Source: Coenobita brevimanus
Taxonomy: Eukaryota > Arthropoda > Malacostraca > Decapoda > Coenobitidae
NCBI GenBank assembly: GCA_032717465.1
Contig: CM064713.1
Span: 13,186,872-13,250,871 of the forward strand
DNA: 64,000 nucleotides
Direction of reading: 5' to 3'
The position numbers were made by a program, and so were the translations under genes. Shown one piece after another: positions 34,405 to 46,200 of this stretch. The notes beneath the pieces are model-generated. The model was not told the origin of the DNA. It was given only the letters and a program-made list of their open reading frames with translations, and did not search any database. Position 1 is the stretch's first letter, and every line of letters begins with the position of its first letter.

Positions 34405-34752
34405 TATTTACCCTGATTGACTATACTTGAAGTGAAGTCTGACAAACTGATCCATGTAGCGAAAACCCTCACGGCATGGTACCGTACAGCAGCAGGCACA
34501 TGATTTGGTGGTTCTTCGACATCCTGCTGATCTTCACCACCATTGTCTTCTGCAGGGAGCTGTCCTGGTAGCTGTCCAGGTATATTGATATTTCTATCTT
34601 TGCAGATGTTATGCAGCATAGCACAAACCACAATGATCTTGCATATTTCTGATGGAGGTCTGACTCATATTTCACTGTTAAGAACATGGAATCGACACTT
34701 CAGCTGTCCAATTCCTCTCTCCACAACACTTCAGGTTTTCTTGTGTGCCCTG
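34405..34752 (-). pseudogene. Harbinger transposase, C-terminal exon
   Basis: A pyrimidine-rich TTCTTTCCAG acceptor precedes the exon on the minus strand. The frame reads SVVERGIGQLKCRFHVLNSE and VRPPSEICKIIVVCAMLHNI, which match the end of the DDE domain of HARBI1-type nucleases, then an acidic tail. Two in-frame TGA codons interrupt the exon, and upstream exons with the first catalytic residues are not present. Strand and position fit the convergent gene pair of a Harbinger element together with the Myb-like exons. Confidence 0.78.
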
Positions 34753-34968
34753 GAAAGAATGGTGTAGTTTAGTAGAAGTGTACTGTACTTCAAGGTACAT
34801 TAGCGCATAAAGCTAAAATAACTTAAAACTGGTTAAAAAAAAAAATAAATAGTATCTCATCCAATATTTAATGGACAAAATGACTGGGTTAAGCAATGTT
34901 TATTCAGTGTTTGAGGAAGTTGAACTCGTATGAACCATAAAACTGACTGACTTTTTTTTTCTCTGTCT

Positions 34969-35018
<50 letters not shown>

Positions 35019-35100
35019 TAATCCCCCCAATATCCGATGTACTGTAATAGAGCCAAAGGCACGTCCGGAAAGTGGTCCTGTCCGGATATTGGGCCCCAGC

Positions 35101-35502
35101 CTCCTGGACTTGTACTTATGGACCCTAACTCAGAAAAACACCTATACAACTCCCTCTGGACATGCATTGTACCTATTTAAGACCCAAATCACACCAATTA
35201 GGGACATAACGACTGAAATAAATGCAAAAGAACCATAAAATGAGGTTTTAGAGGTGAGTTTATACAATATTAAATAATCTGGGTACTTACAACAAGTCCC
35301 TGGCTCCTGGACTGGTAGTTATGGACCCTAACCTAGCCTAACTCAGAAAAACACCTCCCTACTGCACATGCATAACACCTAAGACCCTATTCACACCAAT
35401 AAGGGACATAAAAGAGTGAAATGAGGTATTAGAGGTAAGTAGAGTATGGAAAATACGGTACAATATGGAACATTCTGGGTACTTACAGCAAGTCCCTGGC
35501 CA
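35101..35502. repeat. 203-bp tandem duplication
   Basis: Units 35101-35303 and 35304-35502 both begin with CTCCTGGACT and end with ACAAGTCCCTGG or AGCAAGTCCCTGG, sharing TATGGACCCTAAC, TCAGAAAAACACCT and AATGAGGT in the same order. They differ by several substitutions and a few indels, so the duplication is not recent. Confidence 0.9.
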
Positions 35503-36160
35503 TCTTGATGAATAACCCACCTCTCAGACTCGGACAGTAAGAAGGAGTTCCTGAAGCACTTGCAGTACACTGTTCATGAAGTCTTGCACTGGACTTAGTC
35601 ATCTGCACTCAGAATTCCATTCTCTTAACACTACGCACTCTTGTCTTACTTGTGCTCCATTGTACCTTAATGAAATAAGCACTTAAAAGTCTTTCCACTC
35701 ATAAAACCATTTTCCAAATATAACACACACTAGTTAATTTACGTTACATTGAAAGTCAATTAAATCTTTGTCTTTTCACTCAGAATTCTAATTCCTTAAC
35801 AATATGCACTGTTTTTTTTTCTTCACTGCACAACACTGTAAATTCCCATGTGGTCTACTGGAGAAGTTCTAGGCATTTAATCACTGTCACTGTCTGAGAG
35901 TAGCTCTTGTGGGTGACTTAGGGGTGCGTCGCTGGGTCGTGGTGATGGTGTACCCACTGCAGACGACTCTGAAGAGAGGCGCAAACTCACGTCAAGTGGT
36001 GACTCCAACGTGCCTGATGTGCTGGGCTGTGACTCGGAGCATGAGGGCCTGTCTTGGGGAGGCAATGGAGTGGAGCCAGTGATGGGCACAGCGGGGGTCA
36101 CAGGCCTGAAAAAGCTGTCAATGGTTGATTGACGCAAGGAACGACAATTTTGATGATTAA

Positions 36161-39100
36161 CCCCTACACCGCGGGCATGTTTACCAATGTTTTGCCTGTC
36201 CCGCGGGGTTATTCGGGCTCTGACAGACTCTCAAAAAATATTTGCCAAAAATCAGTTATTAGTCCTAGAATATTAAAATTACATATGCTTATGGCACATA
36301 CCTTCAGCTTTCTCCTGGAATGTTTGTTGAGCCTTCGTCGGTTACCGTAGGACTTGTGGAGACCTCTGAAGTTGGGTAACGAAGTCTCCACTTTACACTT
36401 CCCGACAACCCGTAATATGATTACCACAGCCAGATATTAACACTATAAACACTACTCTATGATTTTCAAGTAGTTTGGGATCCATACTCCAAAAAAAAAA
36501 AACTGTGAAAGCAATGAAAATTATGAGCGCGTATGACCTTCGCACTTGCGCTAGTTCGCTCTTGGTACTCTGTCATTTATTATTCATAAAACCCCTCACA
36601 CTTTATATTTCTATTACTGTATCACACTTATATATATCTGGAGTTTTTCTCCATAACTTTCCTTCAGTAGTAGTAGTTTACTGTCACTGAAGTCATTTAA
36701 TTTTTCATTTAGTAAAATATGTAGAGAGCCACGGATTCACTTTCACTGTTATAACATAAAGTATTTGTACTCATATTCTTATATTACTAATTACTTACAT
36801 TACTATTTACATTTTCTATTGTATTTTCAATATTTTCCCTTCTATTTCACTTACACTATGTTAGTCACTGTCACTTTCAGTAAGATAAAACTATAATACA
36901 CTGTTCAATCACATGTAATGAACATCCATTTCTTTCACTTGCTATTTACACATTATTTACACATTACTCTCCTTTCCCACTTGCACTTTTAGAACTGCTT
37001 CTGGCTGTGGTAATCAAAGAAGCAGGTAACACAGAGGGGAACCTGGCACTCAGCACACTGCCAAGAGGTGCGTTTGTGCTCAGGTGTGCGTCGGGTGGTA
37101 TGTGCACACACCTGACACCTGCGGATCGCAGCCTTCCTTTTACCTGTGGCAGGCATTAGCACCAGTCTGTGCTGATCCATATACGCCCTCTGCTCAAGTC
37201 GGTCGGGAAGTGTTACTGGATGGCGCCTTGGAGTTGCTGCTGTCACCCTACCATATCTTTCCAGCAGCTGCTGAACACAAGTCCTGGCGAACAACCTCAG
37301 GGAGAAGGACTTGGGTGGCTTGACCTTCATTTTGTACAGGATGAAGTCGTTCAGCATCGTCATATCTATGAGATGCAGAAAAACTTTCCTGTACCACCTA
37401 GTATTCTTCCTGAGGCAGTCGATCTCACCAATCATCATGTCGGACTTGTCCACCAGCCACATGTTGATATTGTAGTCTAACACAGCATCAGGTTTCGTCA
37501 CAGATTCGCCTGTCCTACGGTCGACCTTCCCACAGGCTGTCATTTCCCCCTTATGTACGGTGGTGAGCATGTGCACAACCCTCTTGTCATGCCACCGTAT
37601 TGCCAGCATCTTCTCAGACTTGCGTAGGTGCATGTCTCCTCACTGCGAGGTTCCTGCCTCTGTGAATTTAGGGAAGTGGGCACGATTATTGTACTTTTGA
37701 CAGTGTCGCAGGAGCCAATGCCGTGCTCTGAAAGGTATTTGGCAAGTTTCGGTGCTGTATAATAGTTGTCTGTATACAGCACATGATTCCCACCAAAATA
37801 CTTTTCAAGGAGCACTTTCACTACACAGCCTGAGAAGCCAAGGGGGTGTGTTTTATCCAGATCGACAGTGCTGGCTGAATAAATGATGAAGTCATGGATG
37901 TACCCCGTCTTACAGTCGCACAGTACAAAGAACTTGATTCCAAAGCGATGGCGTTTGCTTGGAATGTACTGTACAAACCGAAGACATCCTCTGAACAAAA
38001 CCAAGGATTCGTCAATGACAACCTCCTGAAAGGGGTGGAAGAATGACATAAACTTCATTCTGCTCAGAATCTCCCGGATCTTCCAGAGTGGGTCGGTTTG
38101 GGAAGGTACATCGTTGTCGGCAAAGTGCAGGTTTCCCATGATGTTCCGGAAGCGATCTCTGGCCATGCACTTATTGAAGGTGGGTGAGGGTAGTAAGAGG
38201 TCCATGGACCAGTATTCTTCCAGCTCATGCTTCTTTGAGTGTGGCATGAGAAGCATGAGGGCAAAGAACACATACAGCTCCTGCACTCCCAGCATGGACC
38301 ACTGTTGCATCTTGGCTGCACCTGTACCACTTGCAGCATGTTGTGATTCATACCTGTTGGTCTCATCACATATGTGCTGCATGACTTCGTCATCTAGGAA
38401 GGCCAAAAGGAAGTCCACACACTCAGCATTACCGTCAAGAGTGAAGGCAGGCTGTACTCCTGAGGAGCTCTCATCAAAAACTAAATTTTCTGGCAAAAAA
38501 TCGGACCCTTCCGTCCACGCGAAGGCGTCCAGGATTCCCTGTCGTGGCGGTTTAGGGTGGGTGAGGGTGGTGGGTGGCTGTGAGGCAGATTTACCCCGTT
38601 CAAGGTCACTTGCACTGACCCTGAGTTGCCGTACAGCACTAGCAGCCCTTACTCTAGTACCAACTCTACTTTTACTTGTCCGGGATTTACCTCTTCCTCT
38701 ACGGCCTGCCTTCACTGTTGATGCTGGTGGTGACTCCGACGATGAAGACTCCGGAGATAATTCAGCAGACGAAGAGGAAGAAATGAGTGAAGTGGGGCTT
38801 GGGGAACGGGGAGGTGAATCAACTTGGGACTCATGGCGGGCTGGGTCACGCGGGGCCATTATTCTGGGGCTAACATGCCGCCTTTTCACTCTCTTCCCAA
38901 ATTCCTTCCCTTGCTGCACTAACAGCTCCTTTCCCTTGGAGCTAGGGATAACTTCCGACACTGAAGCACTCGTACTAGCACTTTCTGGCACGATTTCCTC
39001 ACCCGGCTCATCACACGATTCACCCGAAGGGTCAAAATCACTATCCATCATCACCATAGACAATTCTGCTAGTTCACGTGCCACTGCAGAGTCACTTAGT

Positions 39101-39240
39101 CCTTACCTGCTTCCCTCACGACTTTTTATGGGTGTAGAGGTCATAGGGCCATTTGCAATGGGCGCAGAAGCGGCAGAAATGGCGGGGCGCGAGTGCGACA
39201 TGTTTTGACCACAGCGGAGGACAAGGAACTAAATGCCACG
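36161..39240 (-). mobile_element. piggyBac-like element inserted in the pogo element
   Basis: The left end is TTAA (36157-36160) followed by CCCCTACACCGCGGGCATG, matching piggyBac's TTAA target and C-rich terminus. The transposase gene is on the minus strand. I could not find the matching right end with TTAA, so the right boundary is only an estimate; the end may have been lost. It splits the pogo transposase C-terminus from the rest and is thus younger than the pogo insertion. Confidence 0.72.
36989..39202 (-). pseudogene. piggyBac transposase, near-complete, three lesions
   Basis: Starts with ATG at 39202 (MSHSRPAIS). An in-frame TAA occurs at about 39104, then one frame 39084-37540 gives an acidic/Ser-rich N-terminus, RQGILDAFAW, the DDE_Tnp_1_7-type core (VVIDESLVLFRGCLRF with the first Asp; VLYTDNYYTAPKLAKYL with the second) and then a frameshift near 37695 plus a TGA near 37645. 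Frame 37633-36989 completes it (EIDCLRKNTRWYRKVF) and ends in a Cys-rich zinc motif, CQVCAHTT, CAECQVPLCVTCFFDYH. About 735 codons in total, slightly long for the family. Confidence 0.9.
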
Positions 39241-41586
39241 GCTTACCTGAGAAGGCAAGGGTTGACAATGACACTGAGGCTGACAGCTGCTAACTTACAT
39301 GCTAATAAATTATTGATAGAAAATCTCGGCAATACATAAAGAAATAGGTAGTTCCAGGTGAATGTAAATGTCACTTAGGCTTCTCCCTTCCTTTCTGATA
39401 TATATTTTTATTACAGACATAGATTACAAGGCATAATTCAAAGGGGAAATTACCGTGGTAATGTAGCGAATGAATGCACGTGAGGTGTTGTCAGGTGATA
39501 ATTTGCCAATTCCTGGTGTATAACACTATCACTTACCTTATTTTTTTTTGGTATATATTATTTTGTATAAGTATAGGGCATAGGGCTTATTTCAATGGAT
39601 GAAATCTGTGGAAAAATCCGGGGGAGATTTGCTTAGCGCAGCGCGGCCTGGGAGGTGAGAGGACAGGGTAATGGAGGCCAGGTAAGGAGGGGAGTCAGGA
39701 AGGGGGGAAAATCGCTAAAATGTCAACAATGGATGGGAGTACAGATGAGATTTGGAGTGCTGACTAGTGTTGGACACTGGCAGTACTGATAGATGATACA
39801 AGCCACCACTTGAAAGCCCGGGATAATTCAAAATAACACAGAATCACAAAAGTGACACCCCGCGGTATGATCCCTGAAAGCGTGCACTTCCTCCACAAGT
39901 CCAAAGGGCCCCATCTCCCTGTTGCAGTCCGGGTGCTCCAGGTAGTCCAGAACGACTCAGCTTGGGGATGGCTGGAGTAGTGTCACGCTGAGAGGAGTCC
40001 GCATCATCGTCGCTGTCCTCGTCGGAATCTTCAACCTGCAACTGAAAATGTGATCTCGATATCAGACAATCTCTGATACCCAGGACCGCCCTCATCGTCA
40101 TCCAACCACTCACGCACTTCGTCCACATCAACATCGTCCCCATGCGCACGTAGACGTGCATGGAAGTCATCCACGTCAAAACCTAGGAAATCGTGCTCCA
40201 CATCCGTTCCAAGAAGCAGACGAGACCAACCATTTTCTAGAATCTTGACAGGGATTTCCTTCCATGCACTGGCCCAGTTGTAGATGGCAGACTTAATGTT
40301 GTAGCGGCGAAGGTTTTCCAAATTCCGCTGGCCTAGAGTGTCCCATCCCTCCCTGCGCTCGTCCTTGTCCTCGAGAACAACCATCACCTCGTCCAGGAAC
40401 TTCCGTCAGTACAGCCTCTTCGTTGCCACGATCACTCCTTGGTCCATCGGTTGGATGAGTGCAGTAGTATTAGGTGGCAGAAACATGCACCTAATGCGGC
40501 CATTCTCGGTCACCAAGTCATTGTCGCATGGGTGAGCAGGTGTATTGTCGAGGAGAAGGAGGGCCTTTACCTGGTCGCATGGGATTCCCAGTTTCTCTGT
40601 CTGGTAATGGATGGCCTCCTTGACGAAATGGCGGTGGAACCAGTCTTTGAAGATCTGGGCAGTGAACCATGCCTTCAAGGAATGGTACCAGACAGACGAT
40701 AGGAAGGACATCCATCACCCCACGAAGACATCGAGGCTGCTTTGCACGGCCAACAATAACGGGCTTGAGCCAGTGCATGCCGTTAGCATTGGCACAACAC
40801 AAAGCAGATATCCGTTGCTTGTAGAGCTTGCGGCCAGGTACACGCTTCTCCGTCTCCTCGGCTACAGTGTTCGTAGGCAAAGAGCGATAGAATAAGCCAG
40901 TTTCGTCAGCGTTGTAGACTTGACCGAGAGTGAGGCCCTCCCTGTTGATGAAGTGCTTCACCTTGTGCTGAAACTCATCTACTCCATCCTCGTTGGCGTC
41001 CAAAGCTTCGCCATGAGACTTACGGTTGGTAAGGCCATGTCGAAACTTGAACGCGAAGAGCCATCCTTCAGATGCCTTGAAGTCTAGGGCGTTGTGAAGC
41101 ATTGCTAACTTCTCAGCAGCAGCCTTCAGCTCCATGCCACGCACCATCACACCAGCAGCACATTGCTGTTGATACCAAATCAACGTGGAGCGGTCGACTT
41201 TGCATACTTGGGAGTAAACATCACCTTCCTCTCCATGTTGCATTTGCTTTTCAACGAGAAGTCAGCCGTGAACTGCATGAGTTTGTCTTGGGATCTCTTG
41301 ATATCAAACAAAGTAGATTGGGCCAGGTTGAATTCATGAAAGATGCGTGAGGAAGATCATCCCGCATCTACCTTGTCCAATATCTCCCTCTTCTTCTCCA
41401 GAGTCAAAACCACTCTCTTCCTCTTCTCAGGCGGCAGGGCCATCATCACACACATGAAGAAGAGGCACGAGAGCAGCAGGAGAGCCTGCAGCAGGTAAGG
41501 CACCACCACAAAAGCGAGCACGTGGGTGGCCATGACAACGAGCGTGCACACACAACGAGAGACGGGCAGTAAGTGGGGAGGATGCA

Positions 41587-41905
41587 GGGGCGCTCGCTGG
41601 TGCAGTGGTAACGTTCCCGCTTGCCAACTGGTGGACGGGAGTTCGCGCCTCGCTCAGGTTGCGAAAAGTTTCACTGACGAAGTGGGTGGTTACTATCCCC
41701 CTTGAGCAAGGGGACGGGTGTGTGCGTGTGTGAAGGTCACAGCCTTGCCCTTAGATCGGACTATATGAGCTCTCAGCTCCCTTCCGGGAGGGTAAAAGCT
41801 GACGATCACGACCATCAAGTGATCCTGACCGACCCGGAGATGTTGGCGGAACGACGCACCAAAACACAGCTGGCTCACGCCAGCTGTGTGTTTTTTTTTT
41901 TTTTT
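41587..41905 (+). mobile_element. tRNA-derived SINE inside the pogo element
   Basis: The start GCTCGCTGGTGCAGTGGTAA resembles a tRNA A box, and GGGAGTTCGCGCC about 40 bp later resembles a B box. The body contains ATGAGCTCTCAGCTCCCTTC and ends at an inverted CAGCTGGCTCACGCCAGCTG hairpin followed by a T run (41889-41907). It is a different SINE family from 9465-9650. Confidence 0.7.
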
Positions 41906-42025
41906 TTGGCCCATTTTGGGAATATTGGATCCTGGGACGAAAATGTCCGGTAATTGGGGATGTCCGGATATTATGGGGATTACTTATATATATACCGGTA
42001 TATGTATATACATATATATATACAC

Positions 42026-42085
<60 letters not shown>

Positions 42086-42088
42086 GTA

Positions 42089-43241
42089 CAGTAAAAGTCC
42101 AATATTTCGGCATCCAAATCCCCGGCAAATCTGACATTTCGGCAGTTTTGAGAAATAGTCCCATTTACGAAAATCTCCGATCGTTCGGCAGATTCTCCGA
42201 TTTTTTTCGTCAGTCTTGAAATTCTCCATGAGGCTCGCCAGCTAGCTACCCACCTTTACCCGCCTTAGTGAGTGAGATAGTGAAAGTGATGGAACGAGTC
42301 TACCATTGCCATGAAGCTCAGAGGCTAGCTCTTTCTCCTATAGCATAAAGAGAGGACAAACATGTAGTGAGTCTAGCATGGGAAAGAGAATCTGTTTCAC
42401 CATTCTTCCGCCATTCTTCCGAGTTGTTGCCGTGCTGCTGCCGACTTCTCTTGATTCTTCTGTGTGCTTTGTGAACTTCGTACCGAAATACCTCTGAAAT
42501 TACTATTCGAGTGTGCTGTAAGCACCGTAACATCAGACAGGAGCTTTGTAACACCTGAGTGGACCAGCCGTGTGTTGTGAACAGTATAAACATCTTCTGC
42601 GTGCTTTGAAAATGGCCTCCACGTGTGGAAAGTTAACTGGTGTTAGCAAGAAGCGTACACATAAGATGTTGACTATTGCTCGGAAAATTGAGCTGTTGAA
42701 AAAATTAGAGGCTGGCATGAGTAGGAAACAGATTATGGATGAGTTTAACGTAAGCTCCTCTGCTCCCTCCTCTCCATCACCAACAGCAGTCTCTGAACCT
42801 CAAGCTCTACTGCCGCAGCAACAGGGAGAAAAGTCCTTAGAGCCTGTTGCAGGACCCTCTACTGCTGGGGACTTCTTCCAGCGGTAGCAGACTCCAATCA
42901 ACCCCTTCTATTGTACATATGTAAATAAGAAACCTACTATAAGTTTAGGTAAGTGCATGTGAACTTGTAGGCCTACTGTACCATTACATTTATATACAGT
43001 ATGTTCACTAATTTCTTTATTTTTCATATTCATGTATAGTACTGTATTCATTACAGTATTGTACAGTATCAAACAGTATACAGTACTCTCTCCAAACACA
43101 TTTGTAATGATGTGAGTAATGATGATAGTGTTCACCGAAACATATAAGGTACTGAGTAGGTAGGGTTTTCGATAATTCGGCAATTTTGATATTTCGGCAC
43201 TTGCCTGGTCCCATACATGCCGAAAATGCGGACTTCTACTG
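42089..43241 (+). mobile_element. pogo/Tigger deletion derivative (1153 bp)
   Basis: TIRs CAGTAAAAGTCC-ATATTTCGGCAT at 42089 and its near complement ending at 43241 are flanked by TA on both sides. Words like TTTCGGCA recur inward. The interior lacks the DDD domain but keeps a 5' UTR and an ORF for a CENP-B-type HTH. It is not a copy of the neighbouring pogo element, since the terminal sequences differ. Confidence 0.88.
42612..42887 (+). CDS. HTH-only protein of a Tigger deletion derivative
   Basis: An intact 91-codon frame from ATG at 42612. Residues about 13-48 form the pogo/CENP-B N-terminal helix-turn-helix (KKRTHKMLTIARKIELLKKL, then KQIMDEFNV). It joins directly to a Ser/Pro/Gln-rich tail ending in AGPSTAGDFFQR, which looks like the extreme C-terminus of a Tigger transposase. 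The catalytic domain is gone. Such a product could bind the element ends without cutting and so act as a repressor, but that is inference, and expression is unknown. Confidence 0.65.
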   Translation: MASTCGKLTGVSKKRTHKMLTIARKIELLKKLEAGMSRKQIMDEFNVSSSAPSSPSPTAVSEPQALLPQQQGEKSLEPVAGPSTAGDFFQR

Positions 43242-43248
43242 TATATAT

Positions 43249-46200
43249 ATATATATCTATCTATCTATCTATTGCCAGACGCCTCAATCCCGTTTGGGGT
43301 GGCCACAAACAAATCGCCTCCAAGTCGCCCTGTCCCCCGCCATTTCACTGCCCCGCTCCCAACTCACACCCCCCTCTCTCATATACCTCTCCACCCCATC
43401 CCTCCATCTCATCCTCGGCCTCCCCCTCCCTCTTCCCCCCCTCCACCTCACTCACATACACTCTCTTCGTCAGTCTTTCACCCTCCATCCTCTCCACATG
43501 GCCAAACCACCTCAGTGTGTTCCTCATAACGCTTCCTATCACATCCACATCCACACCACAACGTTCCTTTATATCCTCATTCGTCAGCCTGTCTCTCCAC
43601 GTGACTCCACAGGCTCCTCTTAAATAACTCATTTCCACTGCTCTCACTCTTGACTTGTATCCTTCCAACAATGTCCAAGCTTCACTTCCGTACGTTAGAG
43701 TTGGTATCACAATACTGTCATGTAGTAACTTTTTAACTTCCATGCTCACTTCCCTGTTTCTTATCACTGCTTTCAAGGAACCAGCAACCTTTCTTCCCTG
43801 CTGTACCCTTTCAAGCACTTCACCCTCCAAACCTCCATCCTTGCTCATCACACTACCCAAATACTTAAACGCACTCACATTTTCCAATTCCTCACCATCC
43901 AACCTCGCTGTACATTCACTAATTTCACCTCTCTCAACACACACACCACAAAGCCAATCAGGAGATGGGACGTGTGTGCTGGGCATTCCCCAGGTCCTGT
44001 TCTCCCCATTTACTCTTTTTTAAATCAGCCCATACACCACTGATCGGACTAATGTATGGCCCGGCCTGCACTATATGTGCAGGGAATCTCTCAACGAACC
44101 TCTCTCAAAGACCATCACTTTACTCTTCCCTACATTCACCTTTAGGCTCCGTTTCTTACACACTCTCTCAAACTCATCCACCAAGCCTTGCAGCTCCCCT
44201 TCGTCTTCACTCAACAACACAGTATCATCTGCAAACAACAGTACAGGGAGTTTCCAAACACTATCATCATTCACCAGGGCCACTCCAACATCCACTACCC
44301 TACCTTGTACCTCTTTTATTACCCCATCCATGTACAGATTGAACAACCATGGAGACATGACACATCCCTGTTTCAAACCAACTTTCAAAGAGAAAAATTC
44401 ACTTAGTTCACCATCCACACGCACTGCAGCCTTCGCACCATTGTACATACTCTTCACAGCATTCAACAACTTCCCATCTACTCCACATATTCGTAACACT
44501 TTCCACAATCCTTGTCTATCCACCCTGTCATTTGCTTTCTCCAAATCCATGAAAGCTGCATACAACTTCTTTCCCTTCTCTAGAAACTTTTCCACTAAAG
44601 ATCTAAGAATGAATATCTGATCTACGCAACCTCTTCCCTTCCTAAAGCCTCCCTGTTCTTCTCCAACTAATTTCTCTGTTCTTTCTCAAACTCTGTCTAT
44701 AAGTATCCTACCATACACTTTTCCTATTATACTAAGAAGACAAATGCCCCTATGATTACCACACACTTCTTTTTCCCCTTTTCCTTTGTACAAGGGAATA
44801 ATTATACCTGACTTCCAATCCTCCGGGACTCTACCTTCCTCCCAGGCCAATCTGCACATCTTCCACATCCATTCTACTACTATCTCTCCCCCATGCTTCA
44901 GCATTTCACCACACACTCCATCAATTCCTGGGGCTTTCCCCAATTTAACTTTCTTCATTGCTTCCACAACTTCTATCCTACTGATTTCTTCCTGTCTTCT
45001 CACCTCCCTCCTTCTCCCAGCCATTCCCCAGCCACTTATACTCGCATTACTTCCATCCTCTACGTTCAACAATTCCTTAAAGTGTTCTCTCCATCTGCTC
45101 ACTTTTTCTCCCTTCTCCACTAGTAATCTACCATTTTTATCTTTCACTCCCCTCCTAACTTCACTTCCACCCTGTCTTACTCTTTTCACTTCTCTCCAGA
45201 ACATTTTCTTACAGTCCCTCCACTTTACACTCAAATTCCTTCCAAATTCCTCATCCACTCTCTTCTTACTCTCTCTTACTAATCTTTTCACCTCTCTCTT
45301 TCTTTCCACATATAACTCTCTCTTCCGCCTCTCAACTTCTTCCACGCCCCTATTTCTCATCCATTCATTGTATGCTTTCTTCTTTTGTGCCACAGCCTGT
45401 TTCACCTCTTCAGTCCACCACGCTGTTCCTTGCACCACCCTCTGTCTTCTCTTCCTTCCACACACCACATCACATGCTTCACATATTTCTTCTGTAAATA
45501 TCTTACACACACTTTCCACGTCTCCCATCTGCTCCAATTCATAATTGCCCAATCGTTCCTCCACTTCTCTCTTATACTCTGCCTTTTTCTCATCCTCTTG
45601 TAACCTTTCCACTCTCCTTGCAACTACTCCTTCCTCTCGTCTTTCCCTTCTTCTATTCCTCCATCTTACTTGCATCCTAATTCTGGCCACCACCAAGTAG
45701 TGGTCAGAGAGTCCACTCCCCCAACCTCTATACACTCTTGCATCCTTTACACATCTTCGCATCCTTTCATCCACACACACATAATCAATCATTGCCTTCC
45801 TTTCATTCAGTTCACCACCCACCCTTCTCATCACCTGCCATGTATACCTGTGGATCATTTTATGCCTGAAGAGGGTATTGGCTATCACCAACCCCCTCCC
45901 AGCACAAATGTCCACTAACGCACTCCCATTCTCATCTATCTCAGCAGGCATACCCCACTCACCAACTATTCCATCCACCTTCACATTACGAACTTTACCA
46001 TTCATATCACCAATCAAAAACACTCTCTTATTCCTTCCAAACTTTTCCATGCACACTTCCACATTTGTCCAGAACTCTTCTCTCACTCTTCTAGCACGAT
46101 CTTGCGTTGGCGCATACACACACACAATCGCCCACATTTGTATTCCAACTTTCAACTTTACCCACACAATCCTTGACCCAACTGATCCATACTGTCTTAT

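Larger units (their letters stand above)
35877..41443 (-). pseudogene. pogo/Tigger transposase (CENP-B HTH plus DDD domain), interrupted
   Basis: On the minus strand: start near 41443 with an HTH (KRKRVVLTLEKKREILDKVD), a TGA at about 41368, then 41243-40518 (QQCAAGVMVRGMELKAAAEK; first catalytic Asp in YNADETGLFY), 40711-40406 (LLLLDNTPAHP, second Asp; FLPPNTTALIQPMDQGVI, third Asp) and 40387-40031 (WSRLLLGTD, acidic tail). The C-terminal block, MRQSTIDSFFRPV to an acidic end, is at 36145-35877, beyond the piggyBac. Several frameshifts make it inactive, although the DDD motif is intact. Confidence 0.88.
35016..41985 (-). mobile_element. pogo/Tigger-like DNA transposon, composite
   Basis: TIRs CAGTAATCCCCCCAATATCC (35016) and the near complement ending at about 41985 lie inside (TA)n tracts, consistent with a TA target. 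Both ends contain repeated CCGGA words. The transposase gene is on the minus strand, split by a piggyBac (from 36161) and preceded by a SINE at 41587-41905. Without the insertions the element would be about 3.5 kb. A 203-bp tandem duplication lies just inside the left end. Confidence 0.85.

Noticed and set aside
37084..37480. Plus-strand ORFs in the piggyBac region
   Set aside because: They are complementary to the piggyBac C-terminal frame.
38114..39208. 364-codon plus-strand ORF
   Set aside because: It is antisense to the piggyBac transposase, with low-complexity composition and no domain.
40406..41450. Domesticated host CENP-B or jerky-like gene
   Set aside because: Frameshifts, a stop and flanking TIRs show a dead transposon, not a conserved host gene.
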